Shown: positions 18,471 through 28,775 of the stretch, piece by piece
Layout of the letters: every line of letters starts with the position of its first letter
How positions within the stretch are numbered: position 1 is the stretch's first letter
Assembly: GCA_004764695.1 (NCBI GenBank)
Contig: SMSO01000035.1
Location: 1,610,001 to 1,674,000, forward strand
Source: Schizochytrium sp. TIO01
Taxonomy: Eukaryota; Sar; Bigyra; Thraustochytrida; Thraustochytriidae
Reading direction: 5' to 3'
DNA length: 64,000 nt
Program-made: the position numbers and the translations under genes
The notes under the pieces: model-generated
What the model was told of the DNA's origin: nothing
The model's database searches: none
Seen by the model: only the letters and a program-made list of their open reading frames with translations

Positions 18471-19985
18471 GGTGATTAATGTGTGTTTGCAAAAGAAGAC
18501 TGGGTTTCGACTACCTCAGCCTGTTTAAGAGTTTCAGTAAGCAAGCAAGGGACCTCAGAACCAATTGCTTTCCCCAAGTTGGAATCGTCTTTGCAAATGC
18601 AATCTACAATCTTCAGTGGATATAATGTGTCTATATCCTCCTGAGTCTCGTGTTCTTCGTCAGGACGACTGACTGCCCCACCAGCCAGTTACGAGATGAC
18701 TCCTTGTAGCGTTCGCTGGAGTTTTCCCGAGGGATCCTTCGAGTTCTCAGACCTGATTTGATCGGTCGCAAGGTTTGCGCTGTAGCCAACAAGCAAGCAA
18801 GGAAGGAAGCAGGTGAAGGTGGCAGTAACGTGAACAAGAGCAAGGAGCTGGCGGCTCTGGCTCAAAATGGACCTCGCACTTGCAACGTGCTGGTGGGTCC
18901 GGGCTTGCGGAAGCTTCTATCAAAGGTTTGCTTGCACAATGCTTGCACAGGGAGGGCTTGCGGATGCAGGTTAATACTTGACTGCAGCGGCTCTGCCGGA
19001 GAGCGCTGCGCCGACTCGGCTTTGCCCGACCCGCGCGTGGGCGGCGCGCGCTCTTTTCATGTACCCATCACGAAGAGAAAGAAACAAATAGGCAAAGAAT
19101 GAATGAAAGAAAGAATTTATTTATTTCGTTTTAAAATTAAACATGATAGTTTAGAAAAAGAATGAAAAACGCTATAAATCCCGTTTTTATTTATCTAGGT
19201 AGGTACAATGGTTAGGTAGTAGGTATTAGATGCGTACTAGACAACATAAATGTTTAGCCTATTTATATTTGAAGATAAAATAAAAATAAAAAGTGGAAAG
19301 AAGTTAAGGAAGAGAGGGGAAGAAAGAAAGCTTCTTGCTCAAGTTACTCCCTTATTAAGTGTAGGTTCTGCTTATGCAGAACTTTCAAAAACGGGGAATC
19401 GTAAAATAGATTTTGTTCGCTCTTCCTTATCTCTGAAGGGAATCAAACGATTCCAAAACAGAAAGAAACACTGAAAAAAACGTCTTAAAACAGAAATACA
19501 CTCAGCAGTGCTATTGTTATTATTATATAAGTATACTAGTACTGGGTGCGCATGTTTTTCTCAAGTTTCAAGGTTCTTTTTACGGGATCCTCTCAGCGCT
19601 TGACTTCTGAGAAACAAATGAAGGATCATAACTTCTTAGGCTCACATTCCGCACAATTGGCGCAGGCACTTTCTAGGCCATCTTTATTTATCCCAGTCTG
19701 ACGCTGAGCCGACATCGTAACGCCTTGTTATCTCCTCCACGTCAGTAGGTGCCCTCTACGACAAACGAATGAATCATTGAACTACTACTTTCTCTCTCTC
19801 TCTTCTTCTTTTTCTTGCTTTTCATCATTGTGGTAACTAGGGATTTATTATTATTTAAAGAGACAAACTATAAATTGCAATGCAATGAAATGCACACACA
19901 CTCTGTTTCCTTAGCTCGAAGTACGATTTGGTAGAGAGAGATATCTTGAGCATTCATTGTGAACAAGAAAGAGTGCACCCCTCAC

Positions 19986-20077
19986 TCCCTCCCTCCCTCC
20001 CTCCCTCTCTCACTCATTCATTCATTCATTCATTCATTCATTCGAGTCCGTCTTTCTTTCTTTCTTTCTTTCTTTCT
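19986..20077 (+). repeat. Adjacent (CCCT)n, (ATTC)n and (TTTC)n microsatellites
   Basis: Three different tetranucleotide arrays lie nearly end to end: CCCT to about 20006, ATTC from about 20014 to 20044, and TTTC from 20051 to 20077. Only a few bases separate them. Confidence 0.9.
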
Positions 20078-20130
20078 GCCTGTGGAGTCCTGCTTCTTTG
20101 AGATGCGTTGTTGTTCTCTCTCCCTGAAGA

Positions 20131-20246
20131 AATGAATTGAATTGAAATGAAATGAAATGAAATGAATTGAAATGAAATGAAATGAAATGAAATGAAATGA
20201 AATGAAATGAAATGAATGAAATGAAATGAATGAAATGAAATGAATG
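20131..20246 (+). repeat. (GAAAT)n pentanucleotide array
   Basis: About 20 copies of GAAAT with occasional GAATT or GAAT variants. The minus strand stays open and would read as HFISF repeats, which is an artefact of the array. Confidence 0.9.
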
Positions 20247-20376
20247 AAGAAAAAGGAGGTACCTTGATATGGAATGAAGAATACCTTTCGCAGGGATACA
20301 GACTTTCGAGTTTTCCATTTGCTTTAGGTCTTCTTCATCCCCTCTTCGAAACTCCAAGTTCGATCAACGATGGAAT

Positions 20377-20440
20377 GAGCGAATGAATCAATGAATCAAT
20401 GAATCAATGAATCAATGAATCAATGAATCAATGAATCAAT
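20377..20440 (+). repeat. (AATGAATC)n octanucleotide array
   Basis: About eight tandem copies of AATGAATC, a compound of two tetramers differing by one base. Confidence 0.9.
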
Positions 20441-20585
20441 GCTAACTTCTGTTGATGGACGGATCATGGAGTTAGCGAGGCTTGTGGAGAGTGGAGCAAA
20501 CAAGCGACCAATCAAGCACTCCACATGAACTTGAGCTCGAGCTTGGAGAGGAAGTTGAAGAGGAAGTTGAAGAAGAACAGCTCCA

Positions 20586-20641
20586 ACAAACAAACAAACA
20601 AACAAACAAACAAACAAACAAACAAACAAACAAACAAACAA
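20586..20641 (+). repeat. (CAAA)n microsatellite
   Basis: Fourteen perfect copies of the tetramer. The same motif recurs at 33267-33314 and, shorter, near 47598-47630. Confidence 0.95.
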
Positions 20642-21370
20642 AAGAGACTCACAAAGAGATATTGAGAGAGAGCAGACGGACGAACGAAGTGCAGAGGAAG
20701 TCCAGTCAGCCAGCAACCGAAGACGCACAGCCTGGGAGGCAGCCAAGGCCCCGCTCCGGTCCCGGCTTTGCCAGGTTTCCACCCCGCAGCGCTCGCTGTC
20801 TTGCCTGCCGTCAGCCTGGGGAGCGGAGCAGAGTGGCCCAAGGGAAGGAGGGTACCGGAGTCAAGAGATGTTCTGTCATCTCACTCACATACATACATAG
20901 CATAGCATAGCGTGTGTATTCATTGCATTGCATTGCATTGCATTACATCATCGTATCAGTGGAGAAAGAGATGAAGAAGGTCCATAGTGAGTGAGGGATC
21001 ATCGCAAGGCTCGCCGAGCAGAACTAACTTCTGTGCCGACAATCCCAGCGGAAAGGCAATGCGATGGTCGAACTGACGGCCCTCCTTCGTTCACAGATGG
21101 CGGCAAGCTGCTGCGAGGACCTGGGGTCCTGGAAGGACGAGCACTCGACGAAGAGGAGATTGTCAAAGTCGAGATGAACTTGCTTGAAGGCGGAGAAGCA
21201 GCCAACAATAGCAGACAGACAGCTAGGTACCAAGATGCCAAGGTAGCGAGGGAGCCATCGAAAGGCATTCAGGGCTCAAGCACAATGGCAACAGAGGCCC
21301 AGTCACGGTCGCGGTGTATGTTCAGTATGAGCTCTATTTCTTGCGAAAGCTTGGTTGTGTCTTGCAAAGC

Positions 21371-21402
<32 letters not shown>
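21371..21402 (+). repeat. (GCA)n trinucleotide array
   Basis: Ten to eleven perfect GCA repeats. They give poly-Ala or poly-Ser in open frames, but no gene is supported around them. Confidence 0.9.
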
Positions 21403-21404
<2 letters not shown>

Positions 21405-22263
21405 AGGACCTGAGATTCCTCACCTCTCAAATTTGCACAAGTAGGTTGACGAATCGATGCAGCAGATCATTGAGCGTGGAGCAGCGTGGAATCATGAGCC
21501 CAGAACAAGTTTGATGCTGTCTACTATGTTTTCTTTGTTTTACGATTCTTAATTCTTGTCCTTTGCATCAGCATCGTCTCTGCGCTCGCTCCAAGATGCA
21601 GTGGACCATTACTTCGTTCTTGGTTCTTTGCCAAAGTCCCTGGCTCTGTTCAACCTCGCTCACGTCTGCTCTTTTCCAGGATGATGAGGCCTCAAGGAAG
21701 GCCTACCTACCTGAGCACAGGCAGTCATCCATCGCAGGGATCTCATTCCTCCATCGCTCGTGGTGAATTATGGTAAAGCCAAAAGTGATACGTGCGCAGA
21801 TTTTGGTGTTTTAGGCAGGAAGAGAACACTCGGAAGATTAGACGACTTGGCCAACTTGAAGTGCTTTGGGGAGATTGAGACTGCGAAATAGGGCCAAAAA
21901 CGCGACAGAGGGGACTGTCTTGCGCCTCCTTGGAAGCTTACATTTTGCGCAGCTCTTCAGGCCGTGGCAGGCTGCCTGACTGACTGCCTGACTGACTGAC
22001 TGACCAGCCACTGGCTAAGATTATTTGTAGCGCCGGCTGGTCCTGCGAGAATTGACTGCCCCGCCGACTGATTCACTCACGCAAAGGTGGATAGATCCAT
22101 CCATGGACTCGAATCGATGGGGTTTTTTGAAGCTTGACGCAGTACACACCTGTTATATTGTAGCTCCCGTATAGCTTATTCTTCCTCAACTTCGACTCCT
22201 GAATTCAAAATTTTTATAAACGCAACAATAAACTATTGATGTAATTACTACTAGTAAATATCC

Positions 22264-22284
22264 TTTTTTTTTTTTTTTTTTTTT
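22264..22284 (+). repeat. Poly-T run
   Basis: Twenty-one consecutive T in an AT-rich stretch (22200-22400). A retrotransposon tail cannot be excluded, but no element is recognisable next to it. Confidence 0.85.
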
Positions 22285-24640
22285 CAATTATAAAATTATT
22301 TTTAAAAATTATCAAACTATAAAGAATTAATTACATTTATAAAAAAAAAAATAGAGAATAAACTTGGTTTACTAATTTTACAAATGTAAATGAAGAGAAG
22401 ACTTTGCATGACTCAAGTGGAGAAGAGTGTGTGCTCAAACCTCAATGAGGAAACCAGAACCTCAGTACTACTGTAGACTCTTTGATATTTGATATCTTGC
22501 AAGGTGGTTTAAGCTTCTGATTTGCTGCTGTTGGGATTCATGGTCGATCGACAATGTCACTTCATTCACCTGTGAATCATTGTAATTTTCATCATGCCGG
22601 TGGCAGAAGCAAGTGCAATCTGAGTAGCCTTCACTGCGAAATGTAGATTTTCAAGAACTACAAAGCTTGCTTGGCAGCATTCTGACGGATCAGGAGTGGT
22701 AATATCACGCACACAGACTTCTAGCCCAAAACGACGCTGGCACAGGTAGAACTTCAACTTCTAGGCAGCACACCTACAAAATCCTAACCTTGAGCTACAG
22801 CGATCTAGCAATCAGCCCTTCAAGGATCTAGAAGTGAATTGGTTCAAATGGTTAGAATCAACGAAGGATCGTTGGAGTGATGGCATGAATGGGCAAAAGG
22901 GTGCAAGTGTGTCAGTTCCAAGCTATGCAAGCCCTCCCTCGCCAGCACTGAAAACGGGGCAACGATCGAGCGGCACTAATCGAACTCGGCGCGCGTTCTC
23001 AAGAGATAGATAACCTGCTAGAAAGAGATTACAAGCAGCCAAGAGTTCTCTCTACAGAGCAAACAGTCTCGAGTTTCTATGTCGATCGAGGCCAGAATTA
23101 ATCACCCAAACATAAGACTCGCAATGGCAGGTGTTTGTTTGTCTGCCTGCTGATTTGTAGCACGCAAATGCTACCAATCAGCCAGCAGATATCTGACTTA
23201 GCCACGACTGCTCTCATAGCGCCATCTATGCTCTCCTTTCAATCGCGGACAAGTTCATGTCGCGAAGCGGCCTTCACATATCTTACCACGGATGGAGTTT
23301 TACAAAAAGAGCGAAAGACAGTCAGTTGACTCCAAGTGCTGATTTAGCTCTTTCGGCTGTTTCCAAACTCAATGCAATGTTGCCGGAGGTGGAATATCGA
23401 TTGTCGTGCTACCTACCACATTTGTACTTCTCAACTTCAACAAAGAGAGCTGCCGCCAACTCGAGCGGGTGAAGTAGAGCCGCGCTTGGAGCAGGACTCC
23501 TCATTGGAAATAGCAGCACCTCATGCACACTCCCTCGCTCCCTCGCTCGCTCGCTCGTAGGGCTCGTGGCAGCACGACTATTATAATTCTAGCCATGCAT
23601 TTTATACTCCTGGCTCACAGCAGTGCCGAGGTCTTACGAGTGCCACGTGAATGGGGCTGGGCCCGGACCCATTGCGAGTGCTCAAAGTTCGCACAAGCGA
23701 TAGGTGCCACGCGCCAGAGAGCGAGAGCGGGAGAGATGCATCGATTGAGCGATCAAAGCAGATTTGCTTGGAAGCTTCAAGTTCTCTACTAAGGAAGAGC
23801 AGCAGACTTGGGTTTACTCACTCATTCACTCACTCATTCACTCATTCATCCATTCATTCATTCATTCGCTCATCCATTCACGTGTGCGACGATTGGCCAG
23901 ATCGATATCTTGGTGTCTTCAAAACTTTAGTTGAACCTAACCAACCTCGCGGGACTTTCTTTGCCCAGAAAGCTGAGAATGCCTCAACAGGCAGGCGCAC
24001 GTTGACGTGGCAACTTGAGTGAAAGAGGGACATGCCTCTAGAGTTAGGTACCAACCAACTTGAGGGCTTCTTCGAGTTGCTGCCAGAAAGGTGACTTGGG
24101 GTGTGTACCTATTGAGCTTGGTCAACTTGGTTGGTTCTCTTTCAGGCGAGGTGTGTGCTGTTATATATCGAGTTGAGTCGATTCGAGTGTGTTGATGATT
24201 TTGGGACAACTAATATGAGTGATAGTAGCTTGGTAAGTGTTGATCAAAACCTTCGGCGGATTGTCTAGTGATGAGCGACATTTACTCTTCTTCTTTTTTT
24301 GCAATTACACCTTTCTCTCACAATTGTTCCATAAGCCCCTACTTTTCCTCTCACACCTTATCTCCGACTGCACCAACTCCAGAACCAACACTTTGACCAC
24401 CAAGTTTATCAAATCAAACTTAACAACTTCAAAACCCTACTTCTGGCACTATCAACATATCCAGATGATATTTTTTGATTCCATGATATCATGGAATTAT
24501 TGCTGCAAATACTAATTACAATTTTGGCGCAGAATTCACATCAATTATTTGGTGGAATAAGTGTGTGTGTGTTTTATTCATTATACACAGGCTAAAGTCT
24601 TACATTTTGAACAGTCAGAACACTTGGCATACCTAGAGCG

Positions 24641-24786
24641 ACTGGAGCAACTGGATCAACTGGAGCAACTGGATCAACTGGAGCAACTGGAGCAACTGGA
24701 GCAACTGGAGCAACTGGAGCAACTGGAGCAACTGGAGCAACTGGAGCAACTGGAGCAACTGGAGCAACTGGAGCAACTGGAGCAAC
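24641..24786 (+). repeat. 9-bp minisatellite (GGAGCAACT)n
   Basis: About 16 tandem nonamers of GGAGCAACT; the first few alternate with a GGATCAACT variant. The unit is a multiple of three, so frames stay open (LEQ repeats on plus, VAP repeats on minus). A real repeat protein exon is possible but there is no flanking coding support. Confidence 0.9.
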
Positions 24787-24989
24787 AGGAGTAACCAATA
24801 TTATTAGAATTGATTGAAAGTTTCGATAGTAAACTACTTCAACTGGATCAAATTATTGTTCTATAGAGGTTTTAAAGTTTCTTGCGTATGCTAAAAGTCC
24901 CAATATGATATATTGCCTGTGTTCAAGCACGTTACAAAATTTGCATCGACTTCGTACAAATCTAGGCAATACACGTTTGGTAAATTGCT

Positions 24990-25860
24990 CTTTACAACAA
25001 CGAACAAGTGAGCAGGAGCAGCTTGACGCAATCTTTTAAATTCTTCCGTGTTTGTTTGCGTAATCCAATATTTTCTTTTATCCTTTGGGATTTGCAGTCA
25101 ACGGTGCTCGTTCTCTGCCAGAAATGTTCGTGATCAGCACAGTTCTGTATATTTTTGAAAATACCTGACTCCGGAAGTTTATTTCTCTGATTTGATTCGG
25201 GTTGACCTATTAGTTTAACCACAAAGGCTTTCAAACACGTTCGTAAACTGATCACCTCCACTCACGAATTTCGAAAATCATGTAAGCCACACCACCGCTT
25301 TTAATCGCCAATACGTCTATGGACACTCCACATGGGCTACATGATTAAGCTATTAATGATAATGCCATTAACTATGCTAAAGTGACTATTTTCACCCCAT
25401 CCCGTTTTAAGATTATGGGTGTCAAAACATTCAGCATAGTCACCCGTCTTTCCCAAGATCTACATATCTTTTGAACCTGATGCAAGAATCCTGACTTGCT
25501 GGCCCTTGGGACGATACGACACCTGTGTCATTCTCTGATACATACTTTGGTGCAAGGCACACAATAAATTTCTGCAACGACTGGTACAATCCCTCTGGTT
25601 CTGAACGAAAAGCCGTGAGGCAGCACTGCCTAACCACTACGAAGTTTTTCACAGTGAATTACAATTTTTTATATATTCTTTTTAATGTCTTAAGCAAAGC
25701 AACTCCAGGACTTCTAAAAACTGTTTCCAATAGAGTTAACCTGAGACAACTCGTTCGTCACTCTCCGATACTGTCATCGATTGCGAGGAGGCAACATGGT
25801 CACAGTTGTGCTGGTCGTGCAACTGTCAATATTTTGTTTTAAGTTTTTAATGCTAAGTCT
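24990..25860 (-). pseudogene. Broken coding-like segment, unidentified
   Basis: On the minus strand two open stretches (25440-25680 and 24992-25261) have natural-looking amino-acid composition (for example CLTAFRSEPEGLYQSLQ and NCADHEHFWQRTS). They are separated by stops and shifts. This looks like a decayed gene or transposon. I do not recognise the family and saw no terminal repeats. Confidence 0.25.
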
Positions 25861-26335
25861 CAAAACTTAAATAGCTGCGTGTATCTCAACCACAACGGAC
25901 TTTGACTCAAAACTTCGAAGGTGGCAATCTAGTTGCCTCTTTTGGAAGCTAGTTTGTAATTGATTACGTGAAGATTGCTTGTTTTGGCTTGTTTTTTTTT
26001 CTTCAACCGAGATAAAATATCTCAAGAATTGCCCTTCTCTAACAGGGGAAAGTCAGAAATAGACTTGTACTACTACACACGGATACCTACTTCGTTGAGA
26101 CCCTGGAAAATCACAGCTTGAGATGTTCAGAGATCTATCTACCCACATGTGTAAATTAATCGGTTATAGAGATACAAAAGCTATGGGTTCTTTATTTACG
26201 CTGTGTATGATGAATACTAAGGAAACCAAGGAAATAATAACAGGGAAGCTAGATGGTAGAGCGCAAAAGTATGGTATCTAGCATAGTTGAGAACCAGCAG
26301 CTTTAGCCAAATCAACTCTCTCTCACATTGACTTT

Positions 26336-26995
26336 CTATAAGTGTGCTTTGAGTTCTTCTGCTTCTGTGAGGTTCACCGCACGGACCTCGAAGCGGTCAG
26401 AATCATGATCGAATGTAAGCACATTCACACAACAATTGTACTGTGGAATATTCTGCATGCCTACGGAATCCTCGTCCAGCCCACTGAGCAGCACTTTGTT
26501 TAGCCTCGAGTGTGTTACAAAGAGAAGCCTCGAACCGGGTTCTTGCTTTTTACAAATTTCTTGCAACGACCTGTGGGCCCTTTCAAAGACCTCATTTGGT
26601 GACTCCCCCCCGCCAGGACACGCGGCTTCCCTGTCGCCTTCCTCCCACGCCATCGACACGCGTTTGATCTCATCCATAATATCCCTGAGGAGTTTGCCTT
26701 CAAGGCTACCATAGTTCATTTCCTTGAGGTCCTCTACAACCTCGAGACCACTCTCTGCAGCAGGACATTCGGTTCTCGCATCAAGAATAGCCTGTGCTGT
26801 CTCACGTGCCCGCTGCAGAACGCTGGCAAAAGCCGCGTCAATCCTAACCTCTTGCAGAACCTCTCCCAGTGCACGTGCCTGTTGCTGCCCTTTGGCATTC
26901 AGAGGGGGATCTAAACCACATCCCTGCACGCGCCCCTCTGCGTTGGCCGCAGTTTCGCCGTGTCGGCACAACAAGAGTACACTGCGCTTCGTCAT
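26336..26995 (-). CDS. Histidine phosphatase (phosphoglycerate mutase-like)
   Basis: 219 residues from ATG 26995. The frame extends upstream to an ATG at 27283, but that part shows no domain and no convincing targeting peptide. The catalytic RHG motif sits at residues 11-13 (LLCRHGETAANAEGRVQG; His12 takes the phosphate). Conserved Arg62/Arg64 lie in LQRARETAQAI, Glu92 in LKEMNYGSLEG, and the second His162 in LLFVTHSRLNKVLL. This is branch 1 of the superfamily: cofactor-dependent phosphoglycerate mutase, fructose-2,6-bisphosphatase or broad-specificity phosphatase. The protein is shorter than true glycolytic mutases, so a small-molecule phosphatase is more likely. It is cytosolic unless the upstream start is used. 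Confidence 0.85.
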   Translation of the reverse strand: MTKRSVLLLCRHGETAANAEGRVQGCGLDPPLNAKGQQQARALGEVLQEVRIDAAFASVLQRARETAQAILDARTECPAAESGLEVVEDLKEMNYGSLEGKLLRDIMDEIKRVSMAWEEGDREAACPGGGESPNEVFERAHRSLQEICKKQEPGSRLLFVTHSRLNKVLLSGLDEDSVGMQNIPQYNCCVNVLTFDHDSDRFEVRAVNLTEAEELKAHL

Positions 26996-27559
26996 TCCTA
27001 TGCTTCGATCGAAGATGTTGCGAATCAGGTTTCGAGCTTGATAGCCTAGCGAGAGTCTGTTGCTAGAAACTTCAGGTGCGCACGTGGATCTTAAAGTTGA
27101 TGTAGATGAGGTGCATCCAACCAAAGTGTCTGGGTGATTGGTTTTTGTTGCTGCAGAAAATCGATTGTTTGTTGATTCCCAAGAGGGTTTTTGCTTTATT
27201 TGTCTACATATGCATGAAAAAAAAGCAGTTTGCACTTGTGCATCTATTAACGTACAAAGGCAATCTTCGACATATTGTATCAAATCAGTTCCTTCTGGAT
27301 TGGCCCTTGGTACCTCCGATCTTGCTTTTCGTTGTTTGTAGTGACCGGTTTGAGATTTGTTTAAACGATTCTTGAACCGCTCATATTACTATGTTCTATA
27401 CACTAGGAGAAGCCTATCCATCGACTAAAGAATCCTAGAGCCTTGATTTTGGGATTCCTTAGTAGTAGACTATGCTTTGAGTTATCCTTAGCTTGGTCCT
27501 ACCTAGGACCACACTTAGTAATTAACCCATAAATTTTGCAAAACTTGAATTTCCTATTG
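26996..27559. other. Intergenic region upstream of the phosphatase
   Basis: About 560 bases, probably promoter and leader of the phosphatase gene on the minus strand. Short plus-strand frames have no resemblance to known proteins. Nothing else is visible. Confidence 0.3.
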
Positions 27560-28200
27560 TGAAGCGGAGTAAATAAGGCCCATTCGCGGGTTAAAAAAGA
27601 TAAACTGTAACTCAATGACGATTTCAAAGACCATATCCTTGAACAGGTAGCTCAAAAGGATGCCTCTGGCGGTGCAGATATCACCATCGAGAACGTGTTT
27701 GCATTTGGGACATTCTAGAACCTTTTAATTTTGCAAGCTTGTTGTGAATGTTTGGCCACATTAATTGCCTGTATTGGCAGTGTAATCCTCTTGGCAAATA
27801 ACAAGTTTACACCACTGGCAGGTGAAATGTTCGGTTTTGTGATTGAGGGCTTGTCGGAAGCCAACGTTACAGCATTCGAGTTGTTTTGCCACGGATCCAC
27901 CTATATTAACTTGTTTACTGTCTGCAGGGTTTTCAATTTAGGTAAATGGATAACGCCATAGTTTTCATAGAGCCAAATTGGGAGCTTGCGGTGAACCTCT
28001 GTAACCTTATTCTTTATTTCGATTAGTTCGCGGAGGTGTGTTCACGTCTCCAGGAAGATTTGCCTGTAGTCTTTTGGTCCAATTTATTTGGAATCTGTCA
28101 GCGCGACGACAGAGAAAGAATCTGTTTTATTTGCCGTACGGATGCCCCAAATACACTCGTCATGGACAAAAACTCTGAAGCAAAAAGGTGTCACGACGCC
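27560..28200 (-). pseudogene. Decayed Fanzor/TnpB-like RNA-guided nuclease gene
   Basis: No long frame survives, but reading the minus strand across stops and one frame change gives the C-terminal landmarks of Fanzor/TnpB proteins in order. First comes a RuvC-I-like GIRTANK (the usual DPGVRT has lost its Asp). Next is a basic helical segment with KVTEVHRKLPIWLYEN and VIHLPKLKTLQ. In another frame follow FRQALNHKTEHF, RuvC-II CQEDYT (Glu codon 27790-27788), a CG half-site (Cys 27760-27758), CPKC (27712-27701) and RuvC-III DGDICTARGILLSYL (27688 onward). Frame stops occur at about 27904, 27763 and 27727, and further upstream near 28044 and 28086. TnpB/Fanzor nucleases cut DNA guided by an RNA encoded at the transposon end. 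This copy is inactive. N-terminal parts and transposon ends are not recognisable. Confidence 0.72.
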
Positions 28201-28775
28201 ATAGGATCTCACGAGATAATATGCAACAACAGACGCCTTAGTTTGATAAAAGGAAAGATAGAAATAGTAGTTAAATTCATTATTTGAGTAGATTTACTGG
28301 AGGTTGCGACGAAGCTACTTTAACAAGTAAACTAAGTCGCGATATGTTTAGTTCTGTTGAATATCATGATCCATAATGTTCCTTTTTCTAAAGAAACTAA
28401 AAAATAAAGATGGAACATAATCACACCAAGTAGTGATGTAGTGGCAGAATATTACAATGGAAATCATCTTTTGAAATGACTATTCATTAGAACACGAGGT
28501 TTAATGTTATAAAAATGTGAAAGGTTGAAAGAAAATGAATTTCTTCTTCAATGAATGCGACAGCATGTCATCATTTGAATGAATATGTATATGAGTGTCT
28601 GGCAGCTGTCAGATTGTATCAGTCAGATGGTGTTTCAATCCATGTGAAGTTTTCATCTTAGAGATGTCGAGGAGAACACGCCAATGCGTGAAATATTACG
28701 TGAGCTCTTGGGGTTATATGTAGGGGAATGGTTCTTGATTCAGGTGCAATACAGTGAATACGCCCAAACGCGGAT
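28201..28775. other. AT-rich spacer and 3' region of the AP2 gene
   Basis: The spacer between the Fanzor remnant and the stop of the AP2-domain gene. It may contain more eroded N-terminal Fanzor sequence on its left side, but nothing is alignable by eye. Confidence 0.3.

Larger units (their letters stand above)
18471..26335. other. Repeat-rich region without recognised genes
   Basis: Nearly 8 kb with many microsatellites (listed separately between 19986 and 24786). Patches of higher GC (about 18800-19060, 20480-20870, 21000-21420, 22900-23760) contain open frames without domain resemblance. AT-rich runs lie near 19090-19250 and 22200-22400. 24990-25860 has a coding-like but broken minus strand that I could not assign. 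Confidence 0.4.

Noticed and set aside
26996-27283. N-terminal extension of the phosphatase from ATG 27283
   Set aside because: The extra 96 residues show no domain or clear targeting signal, and the family's usual start coincides with ATG 26995.
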